DNA of 64,000 bases from Isochrysis galbana (lineage: Eukaryota; Haptophyta; Isochrysidales; Isochrysidaceae), in NCBI GenBank assembly GCA_018136815.1, contig CM030945.1:2052091-2116090 (forward strand), in the 5' to 3' direction. The position numbers were made by a program, and so were the translations under genes. Positions 43,049 to 52,824 of this stretch are shown here, piece after piece; the first letter of the stretch is position 1, and each line of letters starts with the position of its first letter. A model generated the notes under the pieces. That model did not search any database and was not told the origin of the DNA. It worked only from the letters and a program-made list of their open reading frames with translations.

Positions 43049-46000
43049 ATGCTACGGCCGGGTACTTCTACGGCCTCCAAACAGTACCCCAAGATTCCCC
43101 AAGTTCTAGACAAGCCCTGCCACCTCCATCCCCCTCTTTCTCCTGCCTCCTCGCCGATTGCCCCTACTTCTCCCAAGGCCGATGATACCATCCTGATTCT
43201 CGATATCACGCACGAGTCCTCCAAACCAAGTCAACCGCTGCCGCTTCTATATCAACTCAAGCCGCTGAACCGCTACTCCACGCCACTTCCCAAGCATCCC
43301 CAGTCCAAGACCTCACGGTCTACGAAAGTCCAGCCGCCGCAGGCCCAATCCAACCCTCAATCTCTCAAATCAAATTTCGCATGTCCGAGCCACAAAACGT
43401 CTCCCGAGTACGAGTCCGAGTCCAAGTCACGTTCAGAATTACCCTCTTCGTCTTACGCCACCGCGAGCCCATCTACGAGTCTGAGCCCAGTCCAATCATC
43501 ACCGGTATCACCAGTCTCCATCCCTACGACGATGAAGACGCAGTTCCCCGGTTCTTCCCCACTTTCTTTCGAGTCCGAGTCCGAACCTGTTTTGAGCAAA
43601 CCCCGTTCTGAGCCATCCGAGTCCGAGTCCGAGTCCGAGTTTACAACGTCACCGAGTCCTACCACGCGGTCGACCGCAGGATTAACGGAGCTCCAGCCAC
43701 CCACTGAGCCTCCGACGACCACTCCTTCCGGGGGAGTGTTCACCTTCGGTCCTCCGCGCCCCGAGTCCGAGTCATTTGGAATCTCCGGTCACGTCCAGAA
43801 TTCCAACCACACCCGAGCCCCGTTTCACGAGCCACCGCGTATTGAGTCCAAACACAAGCTGACGCCGGAGCCCTCGGCGACAGCCACTGTGTCCTTGTCC
43901 GAGCCACCGTTCCGAGTCTCGCCGCAGCCGGCCTGCCACTCCAGCAAGCTGCACGCCGCCGAGCCGATCCCTTCCGTTTCCGTTCCGAGTCCGAGTCCAA
44001 TTGCACAAGACAGTGCATCCCGAGCCCGCGTAATCAAGCCCGTCACCGAGTCCGAGATTACGGCCGCACCGAGCCAACCGGTGCTGGCCACCGTGCCCCT
44101 ATTGTCATCACAAGCGTCCGCTTCGTCCTCATCGACGGTTGCGACGCCAGGGGGCTTCACCTTTGGGCCGGCCCCGTCCGTTCCCATTTCGAAAATTAGC
44201 CCTGTTTTTGGCGTCCAGCACGCTAGGAACGACGAGTCCGAGTCCGAGCACAAATCAACGTCACCGCGGAGTCCGCGGTCGACCACCGGCGTTCCCACGC
44301 CATCCCATCAGTCAAGAGCCATGGAGGAGCTGGCACAGCCGTCTCCTAGCCTCTCTCAAGTCGCCGAGTCTTCCGAATTCGAGTCTGAATCCGCCGTAAT
44401 TTTAGCGGTCCATGCACCCGCTAGCCCGAGCCAAGTCCTCCGAAGAATGCTTCGCATTGCAGAACCTCTTCGGCCACCACCCACACCAGCCGCTGCCGCA
44501 GAGCCACCACCCTGGCCTCAGCCTTCCCCGCAGCCGGCTTCTTCGACAGCCACGTCCCTTCTTTCGCCGGCGCCGACCCCGCCGACGACAGATTGCAACG
44601 AAGTCTATGCCTGGCCCGATTCCTCTCCCGACGTGACCATGGAGAGTGACCACAACTCCCTTGCACGTCGAGGAACGGCCGCCTCCCAAACCGAGCTTCT
44701 ACGCCCATTGAGCCAGCCCAACCGAGTCTCTAAGCCATGTCCTTCATGTCTCTCACCGGTGGTCTCGCGGCCGCGGCGTCCGTCGCCGCAATCCGACACC
44801 CCACTTCTCCGAGTTTCTTCGTCAATCCCGTCCTCCGAGCCTGTCTCCACGTCGTCGATATCCGAGTCTACTTCCATTCGTCCTACGTCGCCGCGGCCAC
44901 CGGTCGCAGCCTCCAAGCACTGCCTGCCTCTCGATACCACTGCCACCGCCATCATGCGCGTGGCAGCGATCAATGCGTCCGCGATCCAGTCCTTCGATTC
45001 CTCTCGAAACAACTCCGATGTCGGCACCCGCGATGATACCCCGTCACCCGCTCTCCACGCTCTCGCCTCTCTTCGTGCACGAGCGAGCGGCTCTGCGGTG
45101 GTATTACCTCGGCACCTCACGGAGGCAGCCCAAGAGCTCCGCCGGCCGCGCAGTGGCACCTTAGCCTCGCCTGCCGCCGCGCTACCCAAGCACTTCGATG
45201 AGCTTTGCGCTGAGCTCACGAAGACGAGTCAACAAGTCCAAGACGGGCTGACTTCTGGCTGTCACGCCCCACGAGTTCTCGTCGTTGGTGAGACTAGCGG
45301 CGTCGTCTCCTCCATGTTCCTACTCGCCGGAGCTGATGTAGCTACGTGCGATTTATATCCTTCCGAGATTGACTACGTGCCCCACTTCCAAGGCGACGCG
45401 CTTCATGTCCAAAACCTAGGTTGGGACCTAGTCATCGCCCACCCGCCCTGCACGTACCTCTCCGCCGTCAGCAGCCAATGGCTTTCCCAAGAACCCGGAC
45501 GTCGTGCCGCTCTTGAGTCGGCCGCCCGCGTCTTCAAGTCAATGGCCTCCGCCACTGCTCCGTTTGTAGCGGTTGAGAACCCTCGGATGCATGCGGAAGC
45601 TCGCCGTTTAGTCGGGGGGTTGACCCCGACCCAATTCGTCCAACCCTGGGAGCACGGCACTGGACACCAGAAAGCCACCGGGTTGTACCTCACCAAAGGG
45701 CTGCCGCCCCTCCAGCCAACTTGCGTCGTGGATGGCCGTGAGTCGGCCATGGCTAACCTCTCTCCTTCACCGCACCGTGGCGCTCTTCGCAGCCGCACCT
45801 ACGTTGGTGTAGCTGGAGCGATGGCGATCCATTGGATGCCTGTTCTTCTTCGACATTTGAGTCAACAGCGAGACCAGACGTCGACGAAGAAATTGTCCGC
45901 GTTAGAGCTACTCGCTTGCGCGCGGTGCAGCCTATTGGACCGGCCTTCACTTAGCTCGACCGAGGCTACCGCCTACGAGCCGTGGTCGGCTCTTCATCGT

Positions 46001-49000
46001 TATGAGAGGGGGAGGGAAACTAGTGAAGTTTCTTCCGACCCCGTTGTTTCCCGTCCAGCTACTCCCGAGTCAGACAACCACGAAGACCAAAAAGAAACCC
46101 ACGATAACCACGACAACGACACGCCACTCCACGCCTCCGAGTCTACTCTCCACGACCCATTCTCTCCATGGACCGCCCCGCCTCCGGCACGCGCGAGCTC
46201 GCCGCGTCCGACGACGCCGACGACTCTCCGGAAGCGGCGCCAACAATGGCAATCATTCGGAGTGAACGGGGACCAGAAATGGTCCAACGTCACGCTCGAA
46301 ACCGCTGACGAAATAAGAGCGCAAGCTCTAGCCGGACGAGGCGCCGACGAGGAATCCAACCTCGCCGCTGCCGTCCGAGCGCCGATCGAGTTCGTGGAAG
46401 CCAAAGGCATCCGCGCCGAAGAGCTAGCCTCATTAGTTCGAAGACCCAAGACAGAAGCCCAAGCTCGTCTCGAGAAAGACTGGGAAAAGATGTCCGACCA
46501 CCCGAGGCACCCCACCGACAAGAGAGGCCTGGGATACACTAGTCCCAAGCTATCACCCTGCACCGCTACCAACGAGGACGACGCCTCTAGACCCTCTGCC
46601 ACGATAGCGGCAGTCGGAGTACCCGAAGAGACGACGACTACTTTGACGACGAATTCACCCGAGCAACCACGCTGTCGACCAACCCCGTCCCCGTCCGACA
46701 CCATCGCACACGTGACCGCGCACCGACCGGATAGCGTCGTGGATACCCTACCATCTGCCTACCCAAGGCATTGCCTATATGTTCGAGACCTAGTGGTCTG
46801 CCGCTCCGGCGAGGCTACCGGCAAAGAAGGAGTTATCTTAGCCGACTCCGCTCTCACGGTCAACAGCACACTCGCTGACACCGGAGCTGGCCCGTCGGTC
46901 GTGACCACTTCCCTCTTGTCCAGCCTACCCAAAGACGCATGCGTCGAGCGGCTGCCACAAGCCGTAGTGACACCGCTTCACGGTCCGGACGGCCTGCCTC
47001 TTATCACGCGAGGCAAGGCTCGAATCGTCTTCTCCGTCGGTGGATTTCTCTTTCGTCATACGTTCATGGTGATTGAAGGCAACCCGATGCTGCTGCTCGG
47101 GAACGACTTCTTAGCCACGCACGCCGCTTCGATTCAGCTCGCCTCCGACAGCGCGGACGGCTCTATCACCCTCGGTGCTCCATCCACGGTGGCTCCTCTT
47201 GAGGTTAATGGCAGTCCAAGCCCCGACGCCCCGCCGATCTTTCGCGTCTCGACGTCACCGATAGCGATGGTCCCTGTCAGCCTGACTTGTGCACAAGTCT
47301 GTCCGACCTCCGCGAACCCAATTACGACTGACTTCTTCCGAGGGCCTCAGGCCGCCGAAAACGACAACCAGCTAGTCTCCGAGCCTCTCTTCAACACGGC
47401 CGATGAGTTTGCCGCCAAAGCGCCGGCATCATGTGGCTCCGAGTACCTCCTATATACCCACGAACCTATCACGATCCCGGCCTATCATCGGGCAACGTTT
47501 CACGTCCGAATTCCGCTAGCTCTTCGAGAACACGAAGACTGCGCCATGCTCGTGGACCGACTCCCTACGCGTGAAACGATCGATAGCTCTCCTCTCGTCA
47601 TTCCCCAAGTAGAGAGGTCGAACTCCGACCACACCATCGCGATTACGGTGGTCAATACTGACCCCAAACCTCTACATCTTCCGTCGTTCCATCCTGTAGC
47701 TTCGTTACAGGTTCGATTCAAGATTCACGCTGGAACTTATCGCCGCGTCGGTGACGTTAACTCGCCGGATGTGATTGAGTCGCTCGACGAGGACCAATGT
47801 AAGCTCCTCGAGGCAGCCAAGATCGACCCCGAGGGCCGTCTCTCGATGCCCCAACGTGAACAAGTTCGTCGTCTACTGGCCCGACGTATCGCTGCTTTCG
47901 CAATTGACCCGACCAACCCGAATCACACTCACGTGATGGAGGTAGAGCTACCGCTCAACCCCGGAGCCGAAGCTCACCGCCACGCACCGTCTAGAGTTGG
48001 ACGAGAGGGTGAGAAGATCATAGAGGACGAAGTTTGCAAGATGGAGTCCGCGGGCATCATTAGGAAATCAAATTCGTCGTGGGCCTCTCGAGTCGTGCTA
48101 GTCACTAAGAAGGATGGCTCCGTACGTTTCTGCGTAGATTATCGCGACGTCAACTCCAAGCTTCGTCTAGAGGACAGCCCTCTTCCCCTCACGGTAGAAG
48201 CCATCGACCGATTGTCGTCCGGCCAAGGCAACCTTGATTCTCTATTCCTTTGCACCCTGGACCTGGCATCTGGTTTCTGGGGTATACCGATCAAAGAGTC
48301 CGATAAACATATCACCGCGTTCACTACTCATCGCGGCAAGTACGAGTTCAATTACTTGCCTTTTGGTGTTCAATCCGGTCCCTCGTATATGTGCCGCCTC
48401 ATGGACGCCGTTCTCGGTGGGCTGGCATGGGAGATTTGTATGCCATACTTGGATGATGTCGGCGCCTGGTCGACAGGCGTAGGTGACTCGCTGCAGGCCA
48501 GGGAAGAGTCGTCATTCCAACAAATGTTACACCGTCTTGATCTTGTCTTGGAACGTCTCATCTGGGCGGGCCTCACTTGCAAGATGTCGAAATGCGTTTT
48601 CTTTGCCACCTCGGCTGAATATCTCGGCCACGTTGTTTCGCGTGAAGGTCTTCGGATGGATCCCAAGAAAGTGGAAGCCGTCTCGAAAATCGACCCTACC
48701 CAAATCAACTCTATCGAAGCCGTCCGTTCTTTCCTTGGACTGTGCTCGTACTACCGCCGTTTTATACGCCGTTTTGCGATCCGTGCAGCGCCGTTAACCG
48801 CTCTCACGCGGAAAGGGTGCGATGTCCCGGTCGAGTCGCAAACAGAAGCCTGTCGCCAAGCTATCGAAGATCTCAAGCAAGCTATCTGTGAAGAACCCGT
48901 ACTCGCACCTCCTCGAGACGACCGTCCTTTCCTCGTTAAGACCGACGGTGCTAGCAAGCTCGGCATCGCCGGCGTCCTTGCTCAGAAAGACGACGAAGGG

Positions 49001-51163
49001 AGAGAGCGCGTTGTTGCATACTACGGTCGTAGTTTGAGTCCGGCTGAGCGCCATTGGACAGTTACTGAAATCGAACTTCTAGCAGCGCTAGAATCGATCC
49101 GAAATTGGAGGCCTTATCTTTGGGGTCGCCACTTCACCCTCGTCGTAGACCATTCAGCTTTGCGCTGGCTTCACACGATGAAAGATCAAGTCACCGGTGG
49201 TCCAGCCTCGCGCCTCATGCGATGGGTCCTGAAGCTAGCCGAATATCGATTCGACGTCGTGCACAAACCTGGAGTCACTCACTGGGACGCCGACGGCTTA
49301 TCCCGCCTAGTTGCTCTCGAGCCCGATCACGATCCTCTCCATCTCGAGGAGAGTGACGTCCATTCTTTCGATTCTTCCGAAATTCACGACATAGTTGCCG
49401 CCGCGGTTACTTCATCCACCCTCACCGCTCGCCGCCAACAAGCAAACGATAGGCTCGCTCGTCAAGCATCGGAATCTTCGGAGTCGATTACCTCCTCGTA
49501 TCTCGATGTGGGCGTGCCTCATGCCGACGAATTGCGTCAAGCGCTCTCTACCGACGAGTTCGCTAGCTCGATCATTTCTGAACTCGGGTCGATCCTTCCG
49601 AAAGCTTCCCCTTCGATCGACTCTAGCTCGTCGTCGAAGAAAAGGTCCCGATTCCTGCTTCGCGATGGCCTACTCTACTACCGATCCTCAAAGGCGGAAG
49701 AGGCTCCTCTTCGTTTATACATTCCGGAGTCCCTTCGTGACACGTACCTCCGCGCCTACCATGACCACCTTGGTCACCCAGGTGCGACAAGGATGACTAC
49801 CCTACTTCGTTCTCGAGTTTACTGGCCTGGCCTATCCGCCTCTGTATCGGAGTACGTTCGAGAGTGCCATGAATGCACTCTTGGCAAACCGTTACCGCGA
49901 CCGCTCGCCCATCCATCCGGTCTTTCTATCGGATCCTATCCTTTCGACGTCGTCTATTGCGATATTCTTTCGATGGCTCCCACCCACGATTTCGTATCCG
50001 GCCGCTCCGGTTTTGATAAGCTGATTGTTTTCGTTGATTCTCTCTCTCGTTGGATTGAAGCTGAGCCTTGCAACGGTAACCCCTCGTCCGCAAAATGTCT
50101 GGACGTCTTCATGCGTCTCATCGTATCTCGTTATGGAGTCCCTCGCCAACTTCGAACCGACGCCGGCTCGAATCTTTGCTCTCGGTTAGTGGACCTAATT
50201 CTCAAAGCGACTGGCACGGACTTGAGCACTACTGAAGCCTATCGCCACGAAGGCGTAGGGCTAGTGGAAAGAGCTCAACAAACTCTCCTCACGATGACTC
50301 GAGTCTCCAATGAAGGCGGCGCCCATTGGGTCGACCACCTTCCGTTTCTTCTCATGTCTATGCGAGCGACCGCCGGTCGCGTCGTACCCAAGTCACCCGC
50401 GGCTATCTTATTTGGTCGGGAGCTTCGTCTTCCAGCTCAACTTGCTGACCCTGCTCCTGTTCTCGAGTTGCTTCCATCTCGGCCTCCGTCCGATGCCGTC
50501 ACTTACGCCACCGAGCTCAATAAGAAGCTTCTCGAGTCGTGGCGTTCCGCCCTCGAAAGTACTCAAGAAGCCCAACGCGAATCGATGCGCTCCGCCTCTC
50601 AAAAGTCTAAACTCGGTGTCACCTTCAAACCAGGAGACAGAGTTTGTCGTCGAATCCCTGGCCACGCCAACAAACTTCAATATCTCTACTCCGGTCCCTA
50701 CCGAGTAGAAGAAGCCATCTCGGCCACTCGCTACCGTCTACGCGATCTCGAAAATCGTCAAGTCAAGGATGAAGTTCACATTTCCAATCTTCGTCCGTAC
50801 TTCACCGTCACCGATTCGTCTCCGCTCGCTGAAGATGAGTACTTGGTCGAAGAGTTACTCGATCGCAAGGGCGATGGAGTTTCATTCAAGTATCTCGTCA
50901 AATGGCGCGGCTATCCTCGTTCTGAAGCTACTTGGGAGTCTCGAATTGAGTTGCTTCGGCGTTGTGCTGATCTAGTTGAGTCGTACGACACCACTTTCGA
51001 CCGCCGTCCGGTTCAACCCCAAGCTCACTCCGCTGTAGACTCCTCTTCAAGTCCAAGCTCAAGTTCCCAATCCAATCAAGTTATTCCACGTCGAATTCAA
51101 GAGACAAGTCGTACTCCTCCTGATCTGCCTTCGAGTCGTACTCGTTCTCGTTCACAATCGTAG
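43049..51163 (+). CDS. pol: Chromovirus Pol polyprotein with methyltransferase-like domain
   Basis: 2704 aa, intact. Residues 1-740: Ser/Pro/Glu-rich, with Glu-Ser repeats and two FTFGP segments. About 742-938: Rossmann-like methyltransferase-like domain, motif I VLVVGETSG, HPPCTYLS with Cys801, and ENP (843-845). These resemble motifs I, IV and VI of phage cytosine-C5 methyltransferase-like proteins. Aspartic protease DTGAGPS (Asp1277). RT about 1650-1830 with YLDD (1800-1803). RNase H about 1955-2090 (TDGASKLG). Integrase with an HHCC finger about 2235-2285 and a DD35E core (YCDILS, TDAGS, GLVERAQQ). A GPY/F-type module and C-terminal chromodomain (about 2597-2650: YLVEELLDRK, YLVKWRGY, TWES) follow. 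Chromodomains of this group direct integration to marked chromatin. The frame is in register with gag, separated by one TAG. Confidence 0.92.
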   Translation: MLRPGTSTASKQYPKIPQVLDKPCHLHPPLSPASSPIAPTSPKADDTILILDITHESSKPSQPLPLLYQLKPLNRYSTPLPKHPQSKTSRSTKVQPPQAQSNPQSLKSNFACPSHKTSPEYESESKSRSELPSSSYATASPSTSLSPVQSSPVSPVSIPTTMKTQFPGSSPLSFESESEPVLSKPRSEPSESESESEFTTSPSPTTRSTAGLTELQPPTEPPTTTPSGGVFTFGPPRPESESFGISGHVQNSNHTRAPFHEPPRIESKHKLTPEPSATATVSLSEPPFRVSPQPACHSSKLHAAEPIPSVSVPSPSPIAQDSASRARVIKPVTESEITAAPSQPVLATVPLLSSQASASSSSTVATPGGFTFGPAPSVPISKISPVFGVQHARNDESESEHKSTSPRSPRSTTGVPTPSHQSRAMEELAQPSPSLSQVAESSEFESESAVILAVHAPASPSQVLRRMLRIAEPLRPPPTPAAAAEPPPWPQPSPQPASSTATSLLSPAPTPPTTDCNEVYAWPDSSPDVTMESDHNSLARRGTAASQTELLRPLSQPNRVSKPCPSCLSPVVSRPRRPSPQSDTPLLRVSSSIPSSEPVSTSSISESTSIRPTSPRPPVAASKHCLPLDTTATAIMRVAAINASAIQSFDSSRNNSDVGTRDDTPSPALHALASLRARASGSAVVLPRHLTEAAQELRRPRSGTLASPAAALPKHFDELCAELTKTSQQVQDGLTSGCHAPRVLVVGETSGVVSSMFLLAGADVATCDLYPSEIDYVPHFQGDALHVQNLGWDLVIAHPPCTYLSAVSSQWLSQEPGRRAALESAARVFKSMASATAPFVAVENPRMHAEARRLVGGLTPTQFVQPWEHGTGHQKATGLYLTKGLPPLQPTCVVDGRESAMANLSPSPHRGALRSRTYVGVAGAMAIHWMPVLLRHLSQQRDQTSTKKLSALELLACARCSLLDRPSLSSTEATAYEPWSALHRYERGRETSEVSSDPVVSRPATPESDNHEDQKETHDNHDNDTPLHASESTLHDPFSPWTAPPPARASSPRPTTPTTLRKRRQQWQSFGVNGDQKWSNVTLETADEIRAQALAGRGADEESNLAAAVRAPIEFVEAKGIRAEELASLVRRPKTEAQARLEKDWEKMSDHPRHPTDKRGLGYTSPKLSPCTATNEDDASRPSATIAAVGVPEETTTTLTTNSPEQPRCRPTPSPSDTIAHVTAHRPDSVVDTLPSAYPRHCLYVRDLVVCRSGEATGKEGVILADSALTVNSTLADTGAGPSVVTTSLLSSLPKDACVERLPQAVVTPLHGPDGLPLITRGKARIVFSVGGFLFRHTFMVIEGNPMLLLGNDFLATHAASIQLASDSADGSITLGAPSTVAPLEVNGSPSPDAPPIFRVSTSPIAMVPVSLTCAQVCPTSANPITTDFFRGPQAAENDNQLVSEPLFNTADEFAAKAPASCGSEYLLYTHEPITIPAYHRATFHVRIPLALREHEDCAMLVDRLPTRETIDSSPLVIPQVERSNSDHTIAITVVNTDPKPLHLPSFHPVASLQVRFKIHAGTYRRVGDVNSPDVIESLDEDQCKLLEAAKIDPEGRLSMPQREQVRRLLARRIAAFAIDPTNPNHTHVMEVELPLNPGAEAHRHAPSRVGREGEKIIEDEVCKMESAGIIRKSNSSWASRVVLVTKKDGSVRFCVDYRDVNSKLRLEDSPLPLTVEAIDRLSSGQGNLDSLFLCTLDLASGFWGIPIKESDKHITAFTTHRGKYEFNYLPFGVQSGPSYMCRLMDAVLGGLAWEICMPYLDDVGAWSTGVGDSLQAREESSFQQMLHRLDLVLERLIWAGLTCKMSKCVFFATSAEYLGHVVSREGLRMDPKKVEAVSKIDPTQINSIEAVRSFLGLCSYYRRFIRRFAIRAAPLTALTRKGCDVPVESQTEACRQAIEDLKQAICEEPVLAPPRDDRPFLVKTDGASKLGIAGVLAQKDDEGRERVVAYYGRSLSPAERHWTVTEIELLAALESIRNWRPYLWGRHFTLVVDHSALRWLHTMKDQVTGGPASRLMRWVLKLAEYRFDVVHKPGVTHWDADGLSRLVALEPDHDPLHLEESDVHSFDSSEIHDIVAAAVTSSTLTARRQQANDRLARQASESSESITSSYLDVGVPHADELRQALSTDEFASSIISELGSILPKASPSIDSSSSSKKRSRFLLRDGLLYYRSSKAEEAPLRLYIPESLRDTYLRAYHDHLGHPGATRMTTLLRSRVYWPGLSASVSEYVRECHECTLGKPLPRPLAHPSGLSIGSYPFDVVYCDILSMAPTHDFVSGRSGFDKLIVFVDSLSRWIEAEPCNGNPSSAKCLDVFMRLIVSRYGVPRQLRTDAGSNLCSRLVDLILKATGTDLSTTEAYRHEGVGLVERAQQTLLTMTRVSNEGGAHWVDHLPFLLMSMRATAGRVVPKSPAAILFGRELRLPAQLADPAPVLELLPSRPPSDAVTYATELNKKLLESWRSALESTQEAQRESMRSASQKSKLGVTFKPGDRVCRRIPGHANKLQYLYSGPYRVEEAISATRYRLRDLENRQVKDEVHISNLRPYFTVTDSSPLAEDEYLVEELLDRKGDGVSFKYLVKWRGYPRSEATWESRIELLRRCADLVESYDTTFDRRPVQPQAHSAVDSSSSPSSSSQSNQVIPRRIQETSRTPPDLPSSRTRSRSQS

Positions 51164-51420
51164 CGCTAAGTCGACCGGAAGTGGATGATTAGCGTCGCGT
51201 CAGCGCCTGACCCAGCGCAACTGCCCGAGCAAAACTCCTGTAAAAGGGAGAACGTGGTAGGACGTGACGTACGAAATCGGGGGCCGCCGCGCTAAGCTGC
51301 CGATTTTGTGCTCGCTTTGGATCCATGGGTTAATCCTCCTCCTCTAGGTCTCTCGTCTCGTATGGTTAAATGAACTCTCTTGGCTCGACATCGGGAGACG
51401 TCTCGATTTAAGTCGGGGGG
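51164..51420 (+). promoter_or_regulatory. Pol 3' UTR with polypurine tract and an 11-nt complement of the presumed PBS
   Basis: AAGTCGGGGGG at 51410-51420 directly before the 3' LTR is the likely polypurine tract for plus-strand priming. GATTTTGTGCT at 51302-51312 is the exact reverse complement of the first 11 nt after the 5' LTR (33097-33107), where a primer-binding site should lie. Confidence 0.65.
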
Positions 51421-52824
51421 TGTTGTATTCCTGCCCATCTGAAGGCTGTAGGCATGAATATTCGTGTAAGGTACGCGCTCACAATTACAATTGAACAGTT
51501 CCCCGTGTTGCCACTGACGCACAAGACACACAGATTCGGATTCCCCATGGTCTCAAGTCCAGGTTTGCAGGTTTTGGTCTCGAAATTTGCGATTCGAATT
51601 TTGTTTTTGCTGCTACTTTAATTGTTGGCTCGTTTAAGGTAATAAACCGGCATGACTTCGACTTCTCGTTCCGCAGTTGCTCTGCGAGACTCTCTCTCTC
51701 TCTCTCTCTCTCCGTCCTCCTCTCCTCGGCCGACGGAGGGAAGTTTCGTCCAAAACATTCTCCGGTCCCAGGATGTTCCGTGGGGGTCTCTCTGCGCTCC
51801 GCGAGGGAAAGGACGCGATCTCGCTCCGAGATCACCCTCGCGCCCTCCCACGCTGCCCCGCCGTGCCCTCGGTCCCTCGCCCCCCGCGGCAGGTTCTTCC
51901 TCTCGGCGTGCCATCCGTCGCCTCCGGCCGTTATATTATTCCCCCCCCCGCGCGAGGTTCTTCTCCTCCGCGCGCGGTTCGTTTCCTCCGGCCGTCGTTC
52001 GTTCCCCCCCCCGCGCGCGCTGTTTCCCCCCCCCTCGCTTCGATTCCTCTCGCGATTCCTTCGATGATTGCCTCCATCTCGTCCGTTCTTCTTCGCGATT
52101 CTCGCGGAGGGGGTACCGATGTTTAACGTTAGTTTCGCCGCGTTTTCGGTGAAAGAAGGGAAGAACGAATGGCACGCGCCCCGCGTCTCGCGTCTTGTTT
52201 CGTCGCCCCTTGCTCGTCGCTTGTCTAGAAGGTCTCTCTGCACATCGCCTTCTTCCCCCCGCGCGAGTTTGGACCTCTCCTCGACCCTCCGCGTTGGCTT
52301 CAGCGGACGAGTTTTCACTTTAACGATAGTTTGAACCCTTCGTTTGCGTAGTTTTGCGCTCTCTTTCCGTATTTCTTCGCGCATGACGAGCGATCGCGAC
52401 CTCAGCCTTTGTCGCACGGGGAGGGGTTTGTTTATCGTATGATTCCGGAGTGTTTACGTTAGTTTTCTGAGCCCAAGGACTTTGGTTTTTGGTTTCTTGT
52501 GAGTGGTTTTTGTAGCAACTTCGTCGAGTCCCACCGTGTTCCCAAGCGAGTCCCCCCGAGTTCCCGAGTCTATACCCCGAGTCAACGAGTCAATACAAGC
52601 CAAGCACGCGCCTGAGCCACCCCCAGTCGCCTGCCACCACCTCCCACAAGCCTCCTTCCACACTTCCGCGCCCTCCGTGCGTCGTGCGTCGTGCGTCGAT
52701 CACCATGCCCGTAGTCACCCCCGAGGAAAGCTCCATGAGCTCCCCGCAAGAACCGCATTCCGCGCTAGCTGCCGGCGCGCCCTCGCAGGCCATCTCCAAG
52801 AGTGAGATGAGCCTTGCTCTGACA
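51421..52824 (+). repeat. 3' LTR of the chromovirus
   Basis: 1404 bp, beginning TGTTGTATTCC and ending CTCTGACA; followed by the CTTCA target duplication and the hAT gene. Confidence 0.95.
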
